A DNA stretch of 64,000 bases from Burkholderiales bacterium (GTDB taxonomy: Bacteria; Pseudomonadota; Gammaproteobacteria; Burkholderiales; Burkholderiaceae_E), in the NCBI GenBank assembly GCA_026399835.1, contig JAPLQE010000056.1:1-64000 (forward strand). Direction: 5' to 3'. Of the stretch, positions 26,174 through 34,758 are shown piece by piece (position 1 is the first letter of the stretch; each line of letters begins with the position of its first letter). Made by a program: the position numbers and the translations under genes. The notes beneath the pieces were generated by a model, which saw only the letters and a list, made by a program, of their open reading frames with translations, was not told where the DNA came from and did not search any database.

Positions 26174-27049
26174 ATGCGACGCGGATGGCGCCCGATGGAA
26201 TGTTTGACCCGCGCAACGGCGCTCGCCGTTGCCGCGGTCTGCGTGCTTTCCGGACGGCCCGCGGCCGCCGAGGAAGCGCCCGCCACGCCCCCGTCCGCCC
26301 TCCTCCATGCGACCCCGTCGGCGGGCATGGCGACCATCGTCGCCGAAGCCGGCGCGGAGGTCGTCTTCAGGGCGCTGTCGCTACTCGGGGTCAACTACCG
26401 GTTCGGCGGCAACAGCCCCGACACCGGCCTCGACTGCAGCGGGCTCGTCCAGCTGGTCTTCAACGACACCCTCGGGCTCCCGCTGCCGAGGCGCAGCGAA
26501 GAGATGAGCCGGGTCGGCGGTGCCGTCGCGCCCACCGAACTCCAGCCGGGCGACCTGGTCTTCTTCAACACGCTGCGCCGCGCCTTCTCCCACGTCGGCA
26601 TCTACATCGGCAACAACCAGTTCGTGCACGCCCCGTCGAGCGGCGGCTCGATCCGGGTCGAGAGCCTCGGATCGGACTACTGGGTGCGCCGCTTCGACGG
26701 CGCGCGTCGGCTGCTCGGAGCGGACGGCCCTGGACCGCTCGCCCGGGGTACGGGCCCGACGCTCCCGGCGCCGGGATCGACGACCGCCGCTGCTGCCCCC
26801 CCGGCGGCGACGCCCGACGCACTGCTCGCCGCATTGGCGCCCGCGGGCCGCGACGCGACCGCCACGCCGACGCTGCGCACCTCCGCCTCCCCCGCGTCGG
26901 GCCTGCAGCGCCCAGACGCGCGCCCTGCCAGCGCCCGGCACCTGGCCATCCGCACTCGACCGGTGGTCGTGCCGGTACGTGCGAAGGCCGAGCCCGTGGC
27001 CGCGCGCAGCGGCCCGCGACAGCGCGTCCCTGCCCTCTACGTCAACTGA
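26174..27049 (+). CDS. NlpC/P60 family cell-wall endopeptidase
   Basis: A 291-residue secreted peptidase, probably cleaving peptidoglycan stem peptides. The hydrophobic leader LTRATALAVAAVCVLSG with AAAEEA after it suggests Sec export. The NlpC/P60 domain spans residues about 60-165: the catalytic cysteine is C88 in GLDCSGLVQLVF, the histidine is H140 in AFSHVGIYIGNNQF, and VHAPSSGGSIRVESL completes the domain. The remaining 125 residues are Pro/Ala/Thr-rich and probably disordered. It is divergent from the receiver-protein gene, whose start overlaps this promoter region. The true start may be the second ATG at 26195. Confidence 0.88.
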   Translation: MRRGWRPMECLTRATALAVAAVCVLSGRPAAAEEAPATPPSALLHATPSAGMATIVAEAGAEVVFRALSLLGVNYRFGGNSPDTGLDCSGLVQLVFNDTLGLPLPRRSEEMSRVGGAVAPTELQPGDLVFFNTLRRAFSHVGIYIGNNQFVHAPSSGGSIRVESLGSDYWVRRFDGARRLLGADGPGPLARGTGPTLPAPGSTTAAAAPPAATPDALLAALAPAGRDATATPTLRTSASPASGLQRPDARPASARHLAIRTRPVVVPVRAKAEPVAARSGPRQRVPALYVN

Positions 27050-27160
27050 TCGGGCGGCGCAGGCCGGATCGAGCGTTGCCGGCCGGCCCATCACGTCCCC
27101 GCGCATCCCGATGCCGCTGGGAATCGAGGCGACACGGGAAAAGTAGCGGACACAGCGCTG

Positions 27161-27189
27161 CGAATGCGAATCCGTCGCATTTGCATTCG
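27161..27189. promoter_or_regulatory. Fur-like palindrome upstream of the iron receptor gene
   Basis: A 29-base imperfect palindrome with arms CGAATGCGAAT and the complementary ATTTGCATTCG, five positions mismatched including the centre, in an otherwise GC-rich stretch 57 bases upstream of the start. It is close to the NATNAT-type Fur box and to GCAAATG..CATTTGC Fur sites of betaproteobacteria. GATTCTCATAGACT just after it could hold the -10. Iron control fits the gene product. Confidence 0.55.
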
Positions 27190-27245
27190 TGACCCGATTC
27201 TCATAGACTGCGTCGCATCCCAACGCCCTTCGCCCGCCTGCACCC

Positions 27246-28295
27246 ATGTCCCTGCACCGCGCCCGCCGTGCCCTCATCGCGGTCACCGCCGCCGCCGCAC
27301 TGAGCGCACTGCCCGCCGCCGCGGCCGATACCGTGCTGAACCTGTACTCCGCCCGGCACTACCAGACCGACGAGGCGCTCTACAGCGACTTCACCAAACG
27401 CACGGGGATCCGGATCAACCGGATCGAGGCGGGTGACGAGGCGCTCCTCGAGCGCCTGCGCAGCGAGGGTGCCAACACGCCAGCCGACGTGCTGCTGCTG
27501 GTCGATGCGACCCGACTGTGGCGCGCCCAGATCGACGGGATGTTCCAGCCCGTGCGCTCCCAGGCGCTGGAGGCCCGCATTCCGGCGCACCTGCGCGGCA
27601 AGGACGACGGCAAGGGCGCCGAATGGTTCGCGTTCTCGACCCGGGCGCGGGTCATCGTCTACAACAAGGCGACGGTCAAGCCCGACCAGGTTCCCAGCTA
27701 CGAGGACCTCGCGGCCCCCGCCTTCAAGGGCAAGGTCTGCACGCGCTCGGGCACGCATCCGTACATGCTGTCGCTGATCGGGGCGATGTCCGAGCACCTC
27801 GGCGAAGCCAAGGCCGAGGCGTGGGCGCGTGGCGTCGTCGCGAACTTCGCGCGCTCGCCGCGGGGCGGCGACACCGACCAGATCAAGGCGGTCGCCACCG
27901 GCGAGTGCGGCGTCGCACTCACCAACACCTACTATCTCGTGCGGATGATGCGGTCCGATGCCGCAGCCGACAAGGATGCGGTCTCGAAGATCGGGATGAT
28001 CTGGCCGAACCAGCAGACCTGGGGCACGCACGTCAACGTCTCGGGCGGCGGCGTGATGCGCAATGCGCCGAACCGCGCGGCGGCGGTGAAGTTCCTCGAA
28101 TACCTCGCGAGCGATTCGGCGCAGGCCTACCTCGCCGACGGCAACAACGAGTGGCCGGTCGTGGCGACGGCGCCGACCAGCAATCCGGTGCTGGCCTCGC
28201 TCGGCAAGTTCAAGGCCGACACGCTGCCCATCGCCTCAGTGGGCCGCGCGCAGGTCACCGCGGCGAAGATCATCGACCGCGTCGGCTGGCGCTGA
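27246..28295 (+). CDS. Periplasmic iron(III)-binding protein (FbpA/AfuA/FutA type)
   Basis: A 349-residue ABC-transporter receptor for ferric iron. The Sec leader (ALIAVTAAAALSALPAAAA) is followed by VLNLYSARHYQTDEALYSDF, the usual family opening whose YSARHY tyrosine and histidine bind iron. Further marks are RIEAGDEALLERL, the strand FSTRARVIVYNK, and TNTYYLVRM, whose paired tyrosines are the typical C-lobe iron ligands. No permease or ATPase gene follows, so it works with a transporter encoded elsewhere. A Fur-like palindrome upstream suggests iron repression. Confidence 0.92.
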   Translation: MSLHRARRALIAVTAAAALSALPAAAADTVLNLYSARHYQTDEALYSDFTKRTGIRINRIEAGDEALLERLRSEGANTPADVLLLVDATRLWRAQIDGMFQPVRSQALEARIPAHLRGKDDGKGAEWFAFSTRARVIVYNKATVKPDQVPSYEDLAAPAFKGKVCTRSGTHPYMLSLIGAMSEHLGEAKAEAWARGVVANFARSPRGGDTDQIKAVATGECGVALTNTYYLVRMMRSDAAADKDAVSKIGMIWPNQQTWGTHVNVSGGGVMRNAPNRAAAVKFLEYLASDSAQAYLADGNNEWPVVATAPTSNPVLASLGKFKADTLPIASVGRAQVTAAKIIDRVGWR

Positions 28296-28391
28296 GGGGC
28301 TCCGGGCGCGGGGTGATCCCGCGGCGCGGTCGCACGAGGGGCCCGAGCGACGTCCGCCGGGCCGTACCGGGCCCGACGGACGCGCTCGCGC

Positions 28392-28739
28392 TCAAGCGGC
28401 AGCGACGACCTTGATCTCGACGCGGTACTTCGGCGCGGCGAGCTTGGACTCCACGGTCGCGCGGGCCGGCGTGTGCCCGGCGGGCACCCAGGCGTCCCAC
28501 ATCGAGTTCATCGCGGCGAAATCGGCGATGTCCGCCAGGAAGATCTGGGCCGACAGGATCTTCGTCTTGTCGCTGCCGCACTCGGCGAGCAGGCGGTCGA
28601 TCGCGTCCAGGATCTGCTTCGTCTGACCGGCCGTGTCCTGGCTCGGGTCTTCGGCGACCTGGCCGGCGAGGTAGACGGTGCCGTTGTGGACCACGGCTTC
28701 GGACATGCGGGGGCCGACGTGCAGGCGCTTGATGCTCAT
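28392..28739 (-). CDS. RidA family protein
   Basis: A 115-residue protein of the RidA/YjgF/YER057c family, trimeric proteins; the true RidA hydrolyses reactive enamine/imine intermediates. GTVYLAGQVAEDP and the C-terminal VESKLAAPKYRVEIKVVAA follow the family. In the last stretch the expected catalytic arginine region reads TPARATVESKLA, so R is retained. It is typical of the RidA-like groups (Rid4-7) in which some members lack deaminase activity. The gene lies 76 bases after the hydrolase gene on the same strand, so an operon is likely. Confidence 0.85.
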   Translation of the reverse strand: MSIKRLHVGPRMSEAVVHNGTVYLAGQVAEDPSQDTAGQTKQILDAIDRLLAECGSDKTKILSAQIFLADIADFAAMNSMWDAWVPAGHTPARATVESKLAAPKYRVEIKVVAAA

Positions 28740-28815
28740 GGAGAGGACTCGCAGTTGAAGGGACGCCCGCGTGCATCGGGCGACCCGGTTGGGAAACGTT
28801 CGGTTCCGGAACCGC

Positions 28816-29673
28816 TCAGGCCTCGAGGAACGCCTCGACGATGCCGATCTGGTCGTCGGGGATGAAGGTCGGCGCGTGACCGACGCCGACGACGTCGACG
28901 CGATGGGCGCGCGGTCCGCGCCGCGTCATCTCGCCGGCCACGGCGTCGGAGAGCAGGTCGGAATGCGCGCCTCGAACGATCCAGGTCGGGCAGGTGATGC
29001 GGTCGTAGAGCGGCCACAGGTCGGGCGCCTCGAGCGGCATCGTGCGGAACGGCTCGGCGATCCGCGGATCGTAGTGCAGCCGCCAGGCGCCGTCGCGCTG
29101 CACGACGGTGTGCTGCGTCAGCACCCGCCACTGCGCGTCGGTCAGCGGGCCGAAGTCGGCGGCAAGCCGACGGACCGCGGCCTCGCCCTCCTCGAAGGAG
29201 GCGAACACCGGATCCGCCCCGACGTAGTCGCGAATGCGGGAGAGTCCCTGGAGCGACAGGATCGGGCCAACGTCGTTCAGCAGCAGCCGCGAGATCGGGG
29301 CGCCGTCGAAGGCGGCCAGCGCCATGCCGATGAGCCCGCCCATCGAGGTGCCGACCCAGGCCACCGCAGGCACGTCGAGGCGCGCGACGAGGGTCACGCA
29401 GTCGGCGACGTACTGCGGCACCTGGTAGAGCATCGGTTCGGCGACGCGGTCCGAGGCGCCGCGGCCGATCATGTCCGGGCACACGACCCGGTGCTTCGAC
29501 GCGAGCCTGCGTGCCAGCACGTCGAAATCGCGGCCGCTACGGGTCAGCCCGTGCACGCACATCACGACGCTCGGATTGTCCGCCTCGCCCCACTGCCAGT
29601 AGGCCAGCCGATGCAGGCCGCCCGGATGAGCGCAGGTGACGGATCGCAGCTCGGGCTCGTCGGCGGTGTGCAT
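28816..29673 (-). CDS. Alpha/beta-fold hydrolase
   Basis: A 285-residue alpha/beta hydrolase. The oxyanion strand VVMCVHGLTRSGRDF, the nucleophile elbow GTSMGG with Ser110, the acid region IVRGAHSDLLS and GVGHAPTF with the catalytic His are all in order. The substrate is not predictable; esterase, lactonase or C-C hydrolase are all possible. It is divergent from the bdhA-like gene and upstream of ridA. Confidence 0.88.
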   Translation of the reverse strand: MHTADEPELRSVTCAHPGGLHRLAYWQWGEADNPSVVMCVHGLTRSGRDFDVLARRLASKHRVVCPDMIGRGASDRVAEPMLYQVPQYVADCVTLVARLDVPAVAWVGTSMGGLIGMALAAFDGAPISRLLLNDVGPILSLQGLSRIRDYVGADPVFASFEEGEAAVRRLAADFGPLTDAQWRVLTQHTVVQRDGAWRLHYDPRIAEPFRTMPLEAPDLWPLYDRITCPTWIVRGAHSDLLSDAVAGEMTRRGPRAHRVDVVGVGHAPTFIPDDQIGIVEAFLEA

Positions 29674-29754
29674 GGGATCGGGCGGTCGGGCGGAGGGTCG
29701 GTGGGCCGGCGGGTCGCGAACGCAGCGTGGCGCTTCGGGTCGCGGGCCGAACGA

Positions 29755-29760
29755 TAGAAT
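29755..29760 (+). promoter_or_regulatory. -10 box upstream of the bdhA-like gene
   Basis: TAGAAT 50 bases ahead of the chosen ATG, and 5 bases before an alternative in-frame ATG at 29766 that would give a 15-residue longer protein without a ribosome-binding site. Confidence 0.45.
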
Positions 29761-29810
29761 CCGCGATGGTAGCAGCCCCCTTCTCCCCCATCCCCCAGAG
29801 GATCCTCCCC

Positions 29811-30590
29811 ATGCTGGCAGGCAAGTTGGCTCTCGTCACCGGTTCCACCAGCGGCATCGGCCTGGGCATCGCCCGGGCCCTCGCCGCACAGGGCAGCGGC
29901 ATCGTCCTCAACGGCTTCGGCGACGCGGGTGCGATCGAGGCACTGCGCGCGGGGCTCGCCGCCGAGTTCGGCGTCGACGTCGCGTTCGAGGGCGGCGACC
30001 TCACCAAGCCGGCGGAGATCGAGACCCTGATGAAGCGCTGCGAGGCACTCGGCGGCGTCGACATCCTGGTCAACAACGCCGGCATCCAGCACACCGCACC
30101 GGTCGAGAGCTTCCCGCCCGAGCGCTGGGACGCGGTGATCGCGCTGAACCTGACGGCCGCCTTCCACACCACGCGGCTCGCGCTGCCGACCATGAAGGCC
30201 CGCAACTGGGGGCGCATCGTCAACATCGCGTCGGCCCACGGACTGGTCGCCTCGGCCGAGAAGTCGGCCTACGTCGCGGCCAAGCACGGCATCGTCGGCC
30301 TGACGAAGGTGGTCGCGCTGGAGACCGCGCTGACCGGCATCACCTGCAACGCCATCTGCCCGGGCTGGGTGCTCACCCCGCTCGTGCAGAAGCAGATCGA
30401 TGCGCGCGCCGCCGAGCGCGGCCTGACGCAGGCCGCGGCCATCGATGCGCTGCTCGGCGAGAAGCAGCCGTCGAAGGCCTTCGTCACGCCCGAGCAACTC
30501 GGGGCGCTCGCCGCCTTCCTGTGCTCGGCCGCGGCCGAGCAGGTTCGCGGCGCGGCGTGGACGATGGATGGGGGCTGGACCGCGCAGTGA
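29811..30590 (+). CDS. bdhA: 3-hydroxybutyrate dehydrogenase-like SDR
   Basis: A 259-residue short-chain dehydrogenase, most like D-3-hydroxybutyrate dehydrogenase, which oxidises 3-hydroxybutyrate to acetoacetate with NAD+ in polyhydroxybutyrate breakdown. The Rossmann motif TGSTSGIGLGI (10-20), NNAG (88-91), and the catalytic Ser141, Tyr154 and Lys158 in NIASAHGLVASAEKSAYVAAK are present. GWVLTPLVQKQID and the SAAAEQVRGAAWTMDGGWTAQ-type end with the terminal WTMDGGW are typical of BdhA. The ATG at 29811 follows AGAGGA at a good distance. Converges on comEC. Confidence 0.87.
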   Translation: MLAGKLALVTGSTSGIGLGIARALAAQGSGIVLNGFGDAGAIEALRAGLAAEFGVDVAFEGGDLTKPAEIETLMKRCEALGGVDILVNNAGIQHTAPVESFPPERWDAVIALNLTAAFHTTRLALPTMKARNWGRIVNIASAHGLVASAEKSAYVAAKHGIVGLTKVVALETALTGITCNAICPGWVLTPLVQKQIDARAAERGLTQAAAIDALLGEKQPSKAFVTPEQLGALAAFLCSAAAEQVRGAAWTMDGGWTAQ

Positions 30591-30614
30591 CGCCGGGCGG
30601 GCAGCGGCACGTCG

Positions 30615-33155
30615 TCACGGCGGCACCGCGACCCGCCAGTAGCGCGCCGGCTCGTGCCGGCTGCGCACGATGCGCGGCGGCTCGCCGAGGCGCAGCCGCA
30701 GCTGGACCGCACCGTCAGCGTCGCTGCGCAGCAGCATGATGCCGCGGCGCTCGTAGCGCTCGACCACCTTCGGGTGGGGATGGCGAAAGCGGCTGCGATA
30801 GGCGGCCTGCACGATCGCCCAGCGCGGCGAGACCGCATCGACGAAGGCCTCGGTCGACGAGGTGGCGCTGCCGTGGTGCGGCACCAGCAGCACGTCGGCG
30901 GCGAGGCCCTGCGCGCCGTAGACCTCGAGCAGCCGGCGCTCCTGCGCAGCCTCGATGTCGCCCGCCAGCAGCAGCGTGCCGGCCGGGTGTCGCACGCGGA
31001 GCACGCAGCTGACGGCATTCGTCGGCGAGCCCCTCGCGCGCTCCGGCGGATCCGCCGGGTGCAGCCATTCGAACTCGGCATCCCCCCAGCGCCAGCCCTC
31101 GCCCCGCCGGCAGCGCAGCGCACGCGGGGCGGCCACCACGATCGGGTGCGAGTCCGGCAGCGAGGACGCCATCCAGTCGGGCGGCATGGCCCGCAGCAGC
31201 GACAGCGCACCGCCCGAATGGTCGTCGTCGAGGTGCGAGACCACCAGCGCGTCCGGCCGCCGGACCCCCACCGCACGCAACCACGGCAGGATCACCCGCA
31301 CGCCGGCATCGGACGGCGACCCGCCGCCGGGTCCGGTGTCGTAGACCAGCGCCCGCTCGCCGACCTGAAGCACCGCGGCCATGCCTTGTCCGACGTCGAG
31401 CGCGGTCAGCCACAGCTCGCCCTCGGGCGGCCGTGCCAGCGGCACGGTGGCGAGCGGCAGCAGCGCCAGCGCGCCCCATGCGCGGCGCGGCAGCCCTGCG
31501 GGTGCCAGCAGCAGCGCGCAGCCGGCGCTGGTCGCCAGCAGCACCGCGAGCTCCGGGCGGGGCACGGCGATCGACGCCCACGGCCAGCCCGCGATCGCCT
31601 GCAGGCCGTCGAGGAGCATGGACGTCAGCACCGCCGCCGGCACGACGAGCCCCGAGGCGAGCGTCGGCGACACGAGCGCGAGCGCGCCCCCGGCCAGCGC
31701 GAGCGGGGTGATCACGGCGCTCACGAGGGGAATCGCGACCGCATTGGCCAGCGGTCCGACGAGCGAGACCGAAGCGAAGAACCAGGCGCCGAGCGGCAGC
31801 AGCGCGACCGTGGCAGCCCATTGCGTACGCAGCGCAGCGCCCATCGTACGCGCGACCCGCCCCTCCTGCATCCGGGTGCCGGCGTTGACCCAGACGATCG
31901 CCGCCACCGCACCGAACGACAGCCAGAAGCCCGCCGACAGCGGCGCCCACGGATCGAGCAGAACGATGGCGCAGGCCGCCGCACCGAGCGCGGCGCCGAT
32001 CGAGCCGGTGCGCCCGCCCACGACCAGGAGCGCCACCGTGGCCAGCATGAAGCAGGTCCGCTGCGCGGGGACGCCCCAACCCGCGAGACCCGCGTAGGCG
32101 AACGCCACCGCGACGGCGGCGAGCAGGCGCGCAGCCTTGGCAGGCAGATGGAGCGCCAGCCCCGCACGGGCGAGGCACCGCCTTCGCCAGCACCATGCCG
32201 CAGCGATGCCGCCCAGGCTGGCGACCATCGTGATGTGCAGGCCCGAGATCGACATCAGATGCGCGACCCCGGTCTGGTTGAACACCGTCCAGAGCGCGGG
32301 CTCGATCGCCGCCTGCTCACCGATCGCGAGCGCCGCGAGCACGCCGATCTCGCGCGCCCGACCCGGGCCGGCCGCCTCGTGCAGCGCGTCGCGGACCGCG
32401 CCGCGCAGCCGCTCGCGCAGCAGCGCCGGTTCGTCGACGCGTTCCTCGAGCAGACGGCCGGTGCGGACGCTGCCGACCGCGCCGATGCCCTCTTCCAGCC
32501 AGCGCAGCTCACGGTCGAAGGCCCCGGGGTTGATCATCGCGTGAGGGCGCTTCAGGCGGACCGTCAGGCTCCAGCGCTGCGCGGGACGCACCGGCGCGAG
32601 CTCGGCCCCCTGGCGCCTCGGGTCCGACTGCCAGGACAGCAGCAGCCTGGGAGGCAGCGCGCAGCCCGCCCCGCCAGGCCGACTCCCGTCCCCCGCCGCC
32701 TCGTCGTCCGATGCAGCTGCGTCGCCGGACTGCGGTGCATCGGCGCCCGCGCGCCCCGGGTCGGCGGACCCGACCGCGGACCGAGCGGACTCGCAGCCCT
32801 CGACGCGAAACCCGAAACGCTGTCCGCCCTGCAGCGCGCTCGGCAGTTCGTCGACGACGCCGGTCACCGCGATGTCGATGCCCTCGAGCGCCGCCGGCAG
32901 TCGCTCCGAGAGCCTGCGGTCCGCCCGCTCCGCGGCCAGCACCCAGGCAGCCGCGGCCACCGCCGCGGCGACGAGTGCCGCGGCGAGCCGCGGTGCGCGG
33001 CGCCGCGCCCGGACCGCCGCGAGCGCGGCCAAGACCGCGAGCAGCCCACCGGCCACGCGCCAGCCCGGCGCGGGCAGCGTCGCGCTGGTCTGCAGCAGGA
33101 GCACCGCACCGACCACCGCCGGGGCGAGCGCCCAGGAGAGCGGCGATCGGAGCAT
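30615..33155 (-). CDS. comEC: DNA internalization competence protein ComEC/Rec2
   Basis: An 846-residue membrane channel that moves single-stranded transforming DNA across the inner membrane. The N-terminal part has membrane segments around a DUF4131-type domain, the middle holds the competence domain with GVAHLMSISGLHITMVASLG and many hydrophobic helices, and the C-terminal metallo-beta-lactamase domain contains LVVSHLDDDHSGG, the HxDDDH metal motif, and LLVPHHGS. It ends VRSRHEPARYWRVAVPP. The ATG at 33153-33155 follows GGAGGATGGG. The frame extends upstream without homology. Suggests natural competence, though other com genes are not in the window. Confidence 0.92.
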   Translation of the reverse strand: MLRSPLSWALAPAVVGAVLLLQTSATLPAPGWRVAGGLLAVLAALAAVRARRRAPRLAAALVAAAVAAAAWVLAAERADRRLSERLPAALEGIDIAVTGVVDELPSALQGGQRFGFRVEGCESARSAVGSADPGRAGADAPQSGDAAASDDEAAGDGSRPGGAGCALPPRLLLSWQSDPRRQGAELAPVRPAQRWSLTVRLKRPHAMINPGAFDRELRWLEEGIGAVGSVRTGRLLEERVDEPALLRERLRGAVRDALHEAAGPGRAREIGVLAALAIGEQAAIEPALWTVFNQTGVAHLMSISGLHITMVASLGGIAAAWCWRRRCLARAGLALHLPAKAARLLAAVAVAFAYAGLAGWGVPAQRTCFMLATVALLVVGGRTGSIGAALGAAACAIVLLDPWAPLSAGFWLSFGAVAAIVWVNAGTRMQEGRVARTMGAALRTQWAATVALLPLGAWFFASVSLVGPLANAVAIPLVSAVITPLALAGGALALVSPTLASGLVVPAAVLTSMLLDGLQAIAGWPWASIAVPRPELAVLLATSAGCALLLAPAGLPRRAWGALALLPLATVPLARPPEGELWLTALDVGQGMAAVLQVGERALVYDTGPGGGSPSDAGVRVILPWLRAVGVRRPDALVVSHLDDDHSGGALSLLRAMPPDWMASSLPDSHPIVVAAPRALRCRRGEGWRWGDAEFEWLHPADPPERARGSPTNAVSCVLRVRHPAGTLLLAGDIEAAQERRLLEVYGAQGLAADVLLVPHHGSATSSTEAFVDAVSPRWAIVQAAYRSRFRHPHPKVVERYERRGIMLLRSDADGAVQLRLRLGEPPRIVRSRHEPARYWRVAVPP

Positions 33156-33205
33156 CGTGTCCCATCCTCCTGCCGCCGCAGACCGGCGACAATCGAACGG
33201 GAGGA

Positions 33206-34009
33206 CTAAGCCGACCGACCTTGCGGCGAGAGCGCGTCGAGCGCGGGCAGCACGCGCCGCGCATTCGCGCCGGTCAGGGCGATCGCCTCCTCGACCGGCA
33301 TCCCGCGCAGCGCCGCGAACACCGCCGCGATCCGCGGCAGCTCGCCCGGCTCGTTGCGCTGCCGCCAGCGCCACTCCGGCGCGATGTCGGGCGCGTCGGT
33401 CTCGAGCACCACCGACTCGATCGGCACCGCTGCGGCCAGCCGCCGGATCTGCAGCGCCCGCGGGTAGGTCATCGCGCCGCCGAAGCCGAGCGCGAAGCCC
33501 AGCCCGGCGAACATCGCGGCCTGCTGCGCGCTGCCATTGAAGGCATGCGCGATGCCGCCGACCGGCTGCAGGCGGCGCAGCTGCTTGAGCACGGCGTCCT
33601 GCGAGCGGCGCACGTGCAGGATCACCGGCAGCCCGAACTCCACGGCGATGCGCAGCTGCCCGACGAAGAAGCGCTCCATTCGCCCGCGATCGAGGCCGGG
33701 CACGAAGTGATCGAGGCCGATCTCACCGACTCCGACGAAGCACGGATCGTCGACGGCGCGCGCGACCGCGTCGCGCAGCGCCTCGAGGTCGGCGTCTTCC
33801 GCGCGATCGACGTACATCGGGTGGATGCCCAGCGCATAGCGCACGCACGCATGCCGCCCGGCCAGTGCCGCCACCGCATCGAAGTCGAACACGCCGACCG
33901 AGGGCACGACGATCCGCTCGACGCCGTCCGCGACCGCCCGTTCGACCACCGCATCGCGGTCGGCGTCGAACTCGGCGGCATCCAGATGGCAGTGGGTATC
34001 GACGAGCAT
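33206..34009 (-). CDS. TatD-family metal-dependent deoxyribonuclease
   Basis: A 267-residue TatD-like TIM-barrel hydrolase, a 3'-5' DNase or repair nuclease in studied members. The opening MLVDTHCHLD carries the H-x-H metal motif, GEIGLDHF the glutamate, PVILHVRRSQDAVLK the third histidine, GIAHAFNGS the fourth, and ETDAPDIAPEW the final aspartate. Length is typical. The start at 34007-34009 gives the exact family N-terminus. It lies 22 bases after lolD and is probably in the same unit. Confidence 0.92.
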   Translation of the reverse strand: MLVDTHCHLDAAEFDADRDAVVERAVADGVERIVVPSVGVFDFDAVAALAGRHACVRYALGIHPMYVDRAEDADLEALRDAVARAVDDPCFVGVGEIGLDHFVPGLDRGRMERFFVGQLRIAVEFGLPVILHVRRSQDAVLKQLRRLQPVGGIAHAFNGSAQQAAMFAGLGFALGFGGAMTYPRALQIRRLAAAVPIESVVLETDAPDIAPEWRWRQRNEPGELPRIAAVFAALRGMPVEEAIALTGANARRVLPALDALSPQGRSA

Positions 34010-34031
34010 GGAGCCGCCCCGCGCACGCCGC

Positions 34032-34742
34032 TCAGGCCGGACCGAGGCGCCCTTCGCGCAGCGCCAGCATCCGGTCGGCACGGCCGGCGAGCTCGAGGTC
34101 GTGCGTGACGACGACGAACGCGGTGGCGCGCTCGCGGCTCAGGCGCTCGATCAGGTCGAACATCAGGCGGGCGGTGCCGCGGTCGAGGTTGCCGGTCGGC
34201 TCGTCGGCCAGCACGCACACGGGATCGGTGACCAGCGCCCGAGCGAGCGCGACCCGCTGACGTTCGCCGCCGGACAGCATCCCGGGCAGATGCTCGAGGC
34301 GCCCGGACAGCCCCACCTCGCCCAGCATGGCGGCCGCGCGCCGCGCTGCCTCCGCCGGGAGCATCCGTCGGATGCGCAGCGGCATCGCGACGTTCTCGAG
34401 CGCGGTGAACTCCGGGAGCAGGTGATGGAACTGATAGACGAAGCCGAGCAGGCGGTTGCGCGCATCGCCGCGCTGCGCCTCGGTCATGCGGTCGAGCCGC
34501 GCGCCCATCAGCCGGACCTGCCCCTCGCTCGACGCATCGAGCCCGCCGAGCAGGTGCAGCAGGGTGCTCTTGCCGGACCCGGACGCGCCGACGATCGCGA
34601 CGCGCTCGCCGCGGGCGACGTCGAGGTCCACGCCCTGCAGCACGGTGATGCTGGCCGTGCCGGACTGGTAGCGCTGGACGAGACCGCGGCAGGCCAGCAC
34701 CGGCCCGGCCTCGTCGGCGCCGGTGACGCCGGCCGCGCTCAT
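34032..34742 (-). CDS. lolD: Lipoprotein-releasing ABC ATPase LolD
   Basis: A 236-residue ATPase of the LolCDE complex, which extracts outer-membrane lipoproteins from the inner membrane and passes them to Lol[10 protein letters not shown] (52-60) is Walker [16 protein letters not shown] the ABC signature; [12 protein letters not shown] Walker B. ATPases of this family carry LHLLGGLD after Walker A and QFHHLLPEF at the Q-loop, as seen here. The start at 34740-34742 is preceded by AGGAG; an ATG at 34764-34766 would overlap the lolC stop but lacks a good site. It follows lolC by 16 bases. Confidence 0.93.
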   Translation of the reverse strand: MSAAGVTGADEAGPVLACRGLVQRYQSGTASITVLQGVDLDVARGERVAIVGASGSGKSTLLHLLGGLDASSEGQVRLMGARLDRMTEAQRGDARNRLLGFVYQFHHLLPEFTALENVAMPLRIRRMLPAEAARRAAAMLGEVGLSGRLEHLPGMLSGGERQRVALARALVTDPVCVLADEPTGNLDRGTARLMFDLIERLSRERATAFVVVTHDLELAGRADRMLALREGRLGPA

Positions 34743-34758
34743 GCGCTCTCCTGCCCGG

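Noticed and set aside
30654-33209. 851-codon plus-strand frame opposite comEC
   Set aside because: Shadow of comEC; Arg/Gln/His-rich without motifs.
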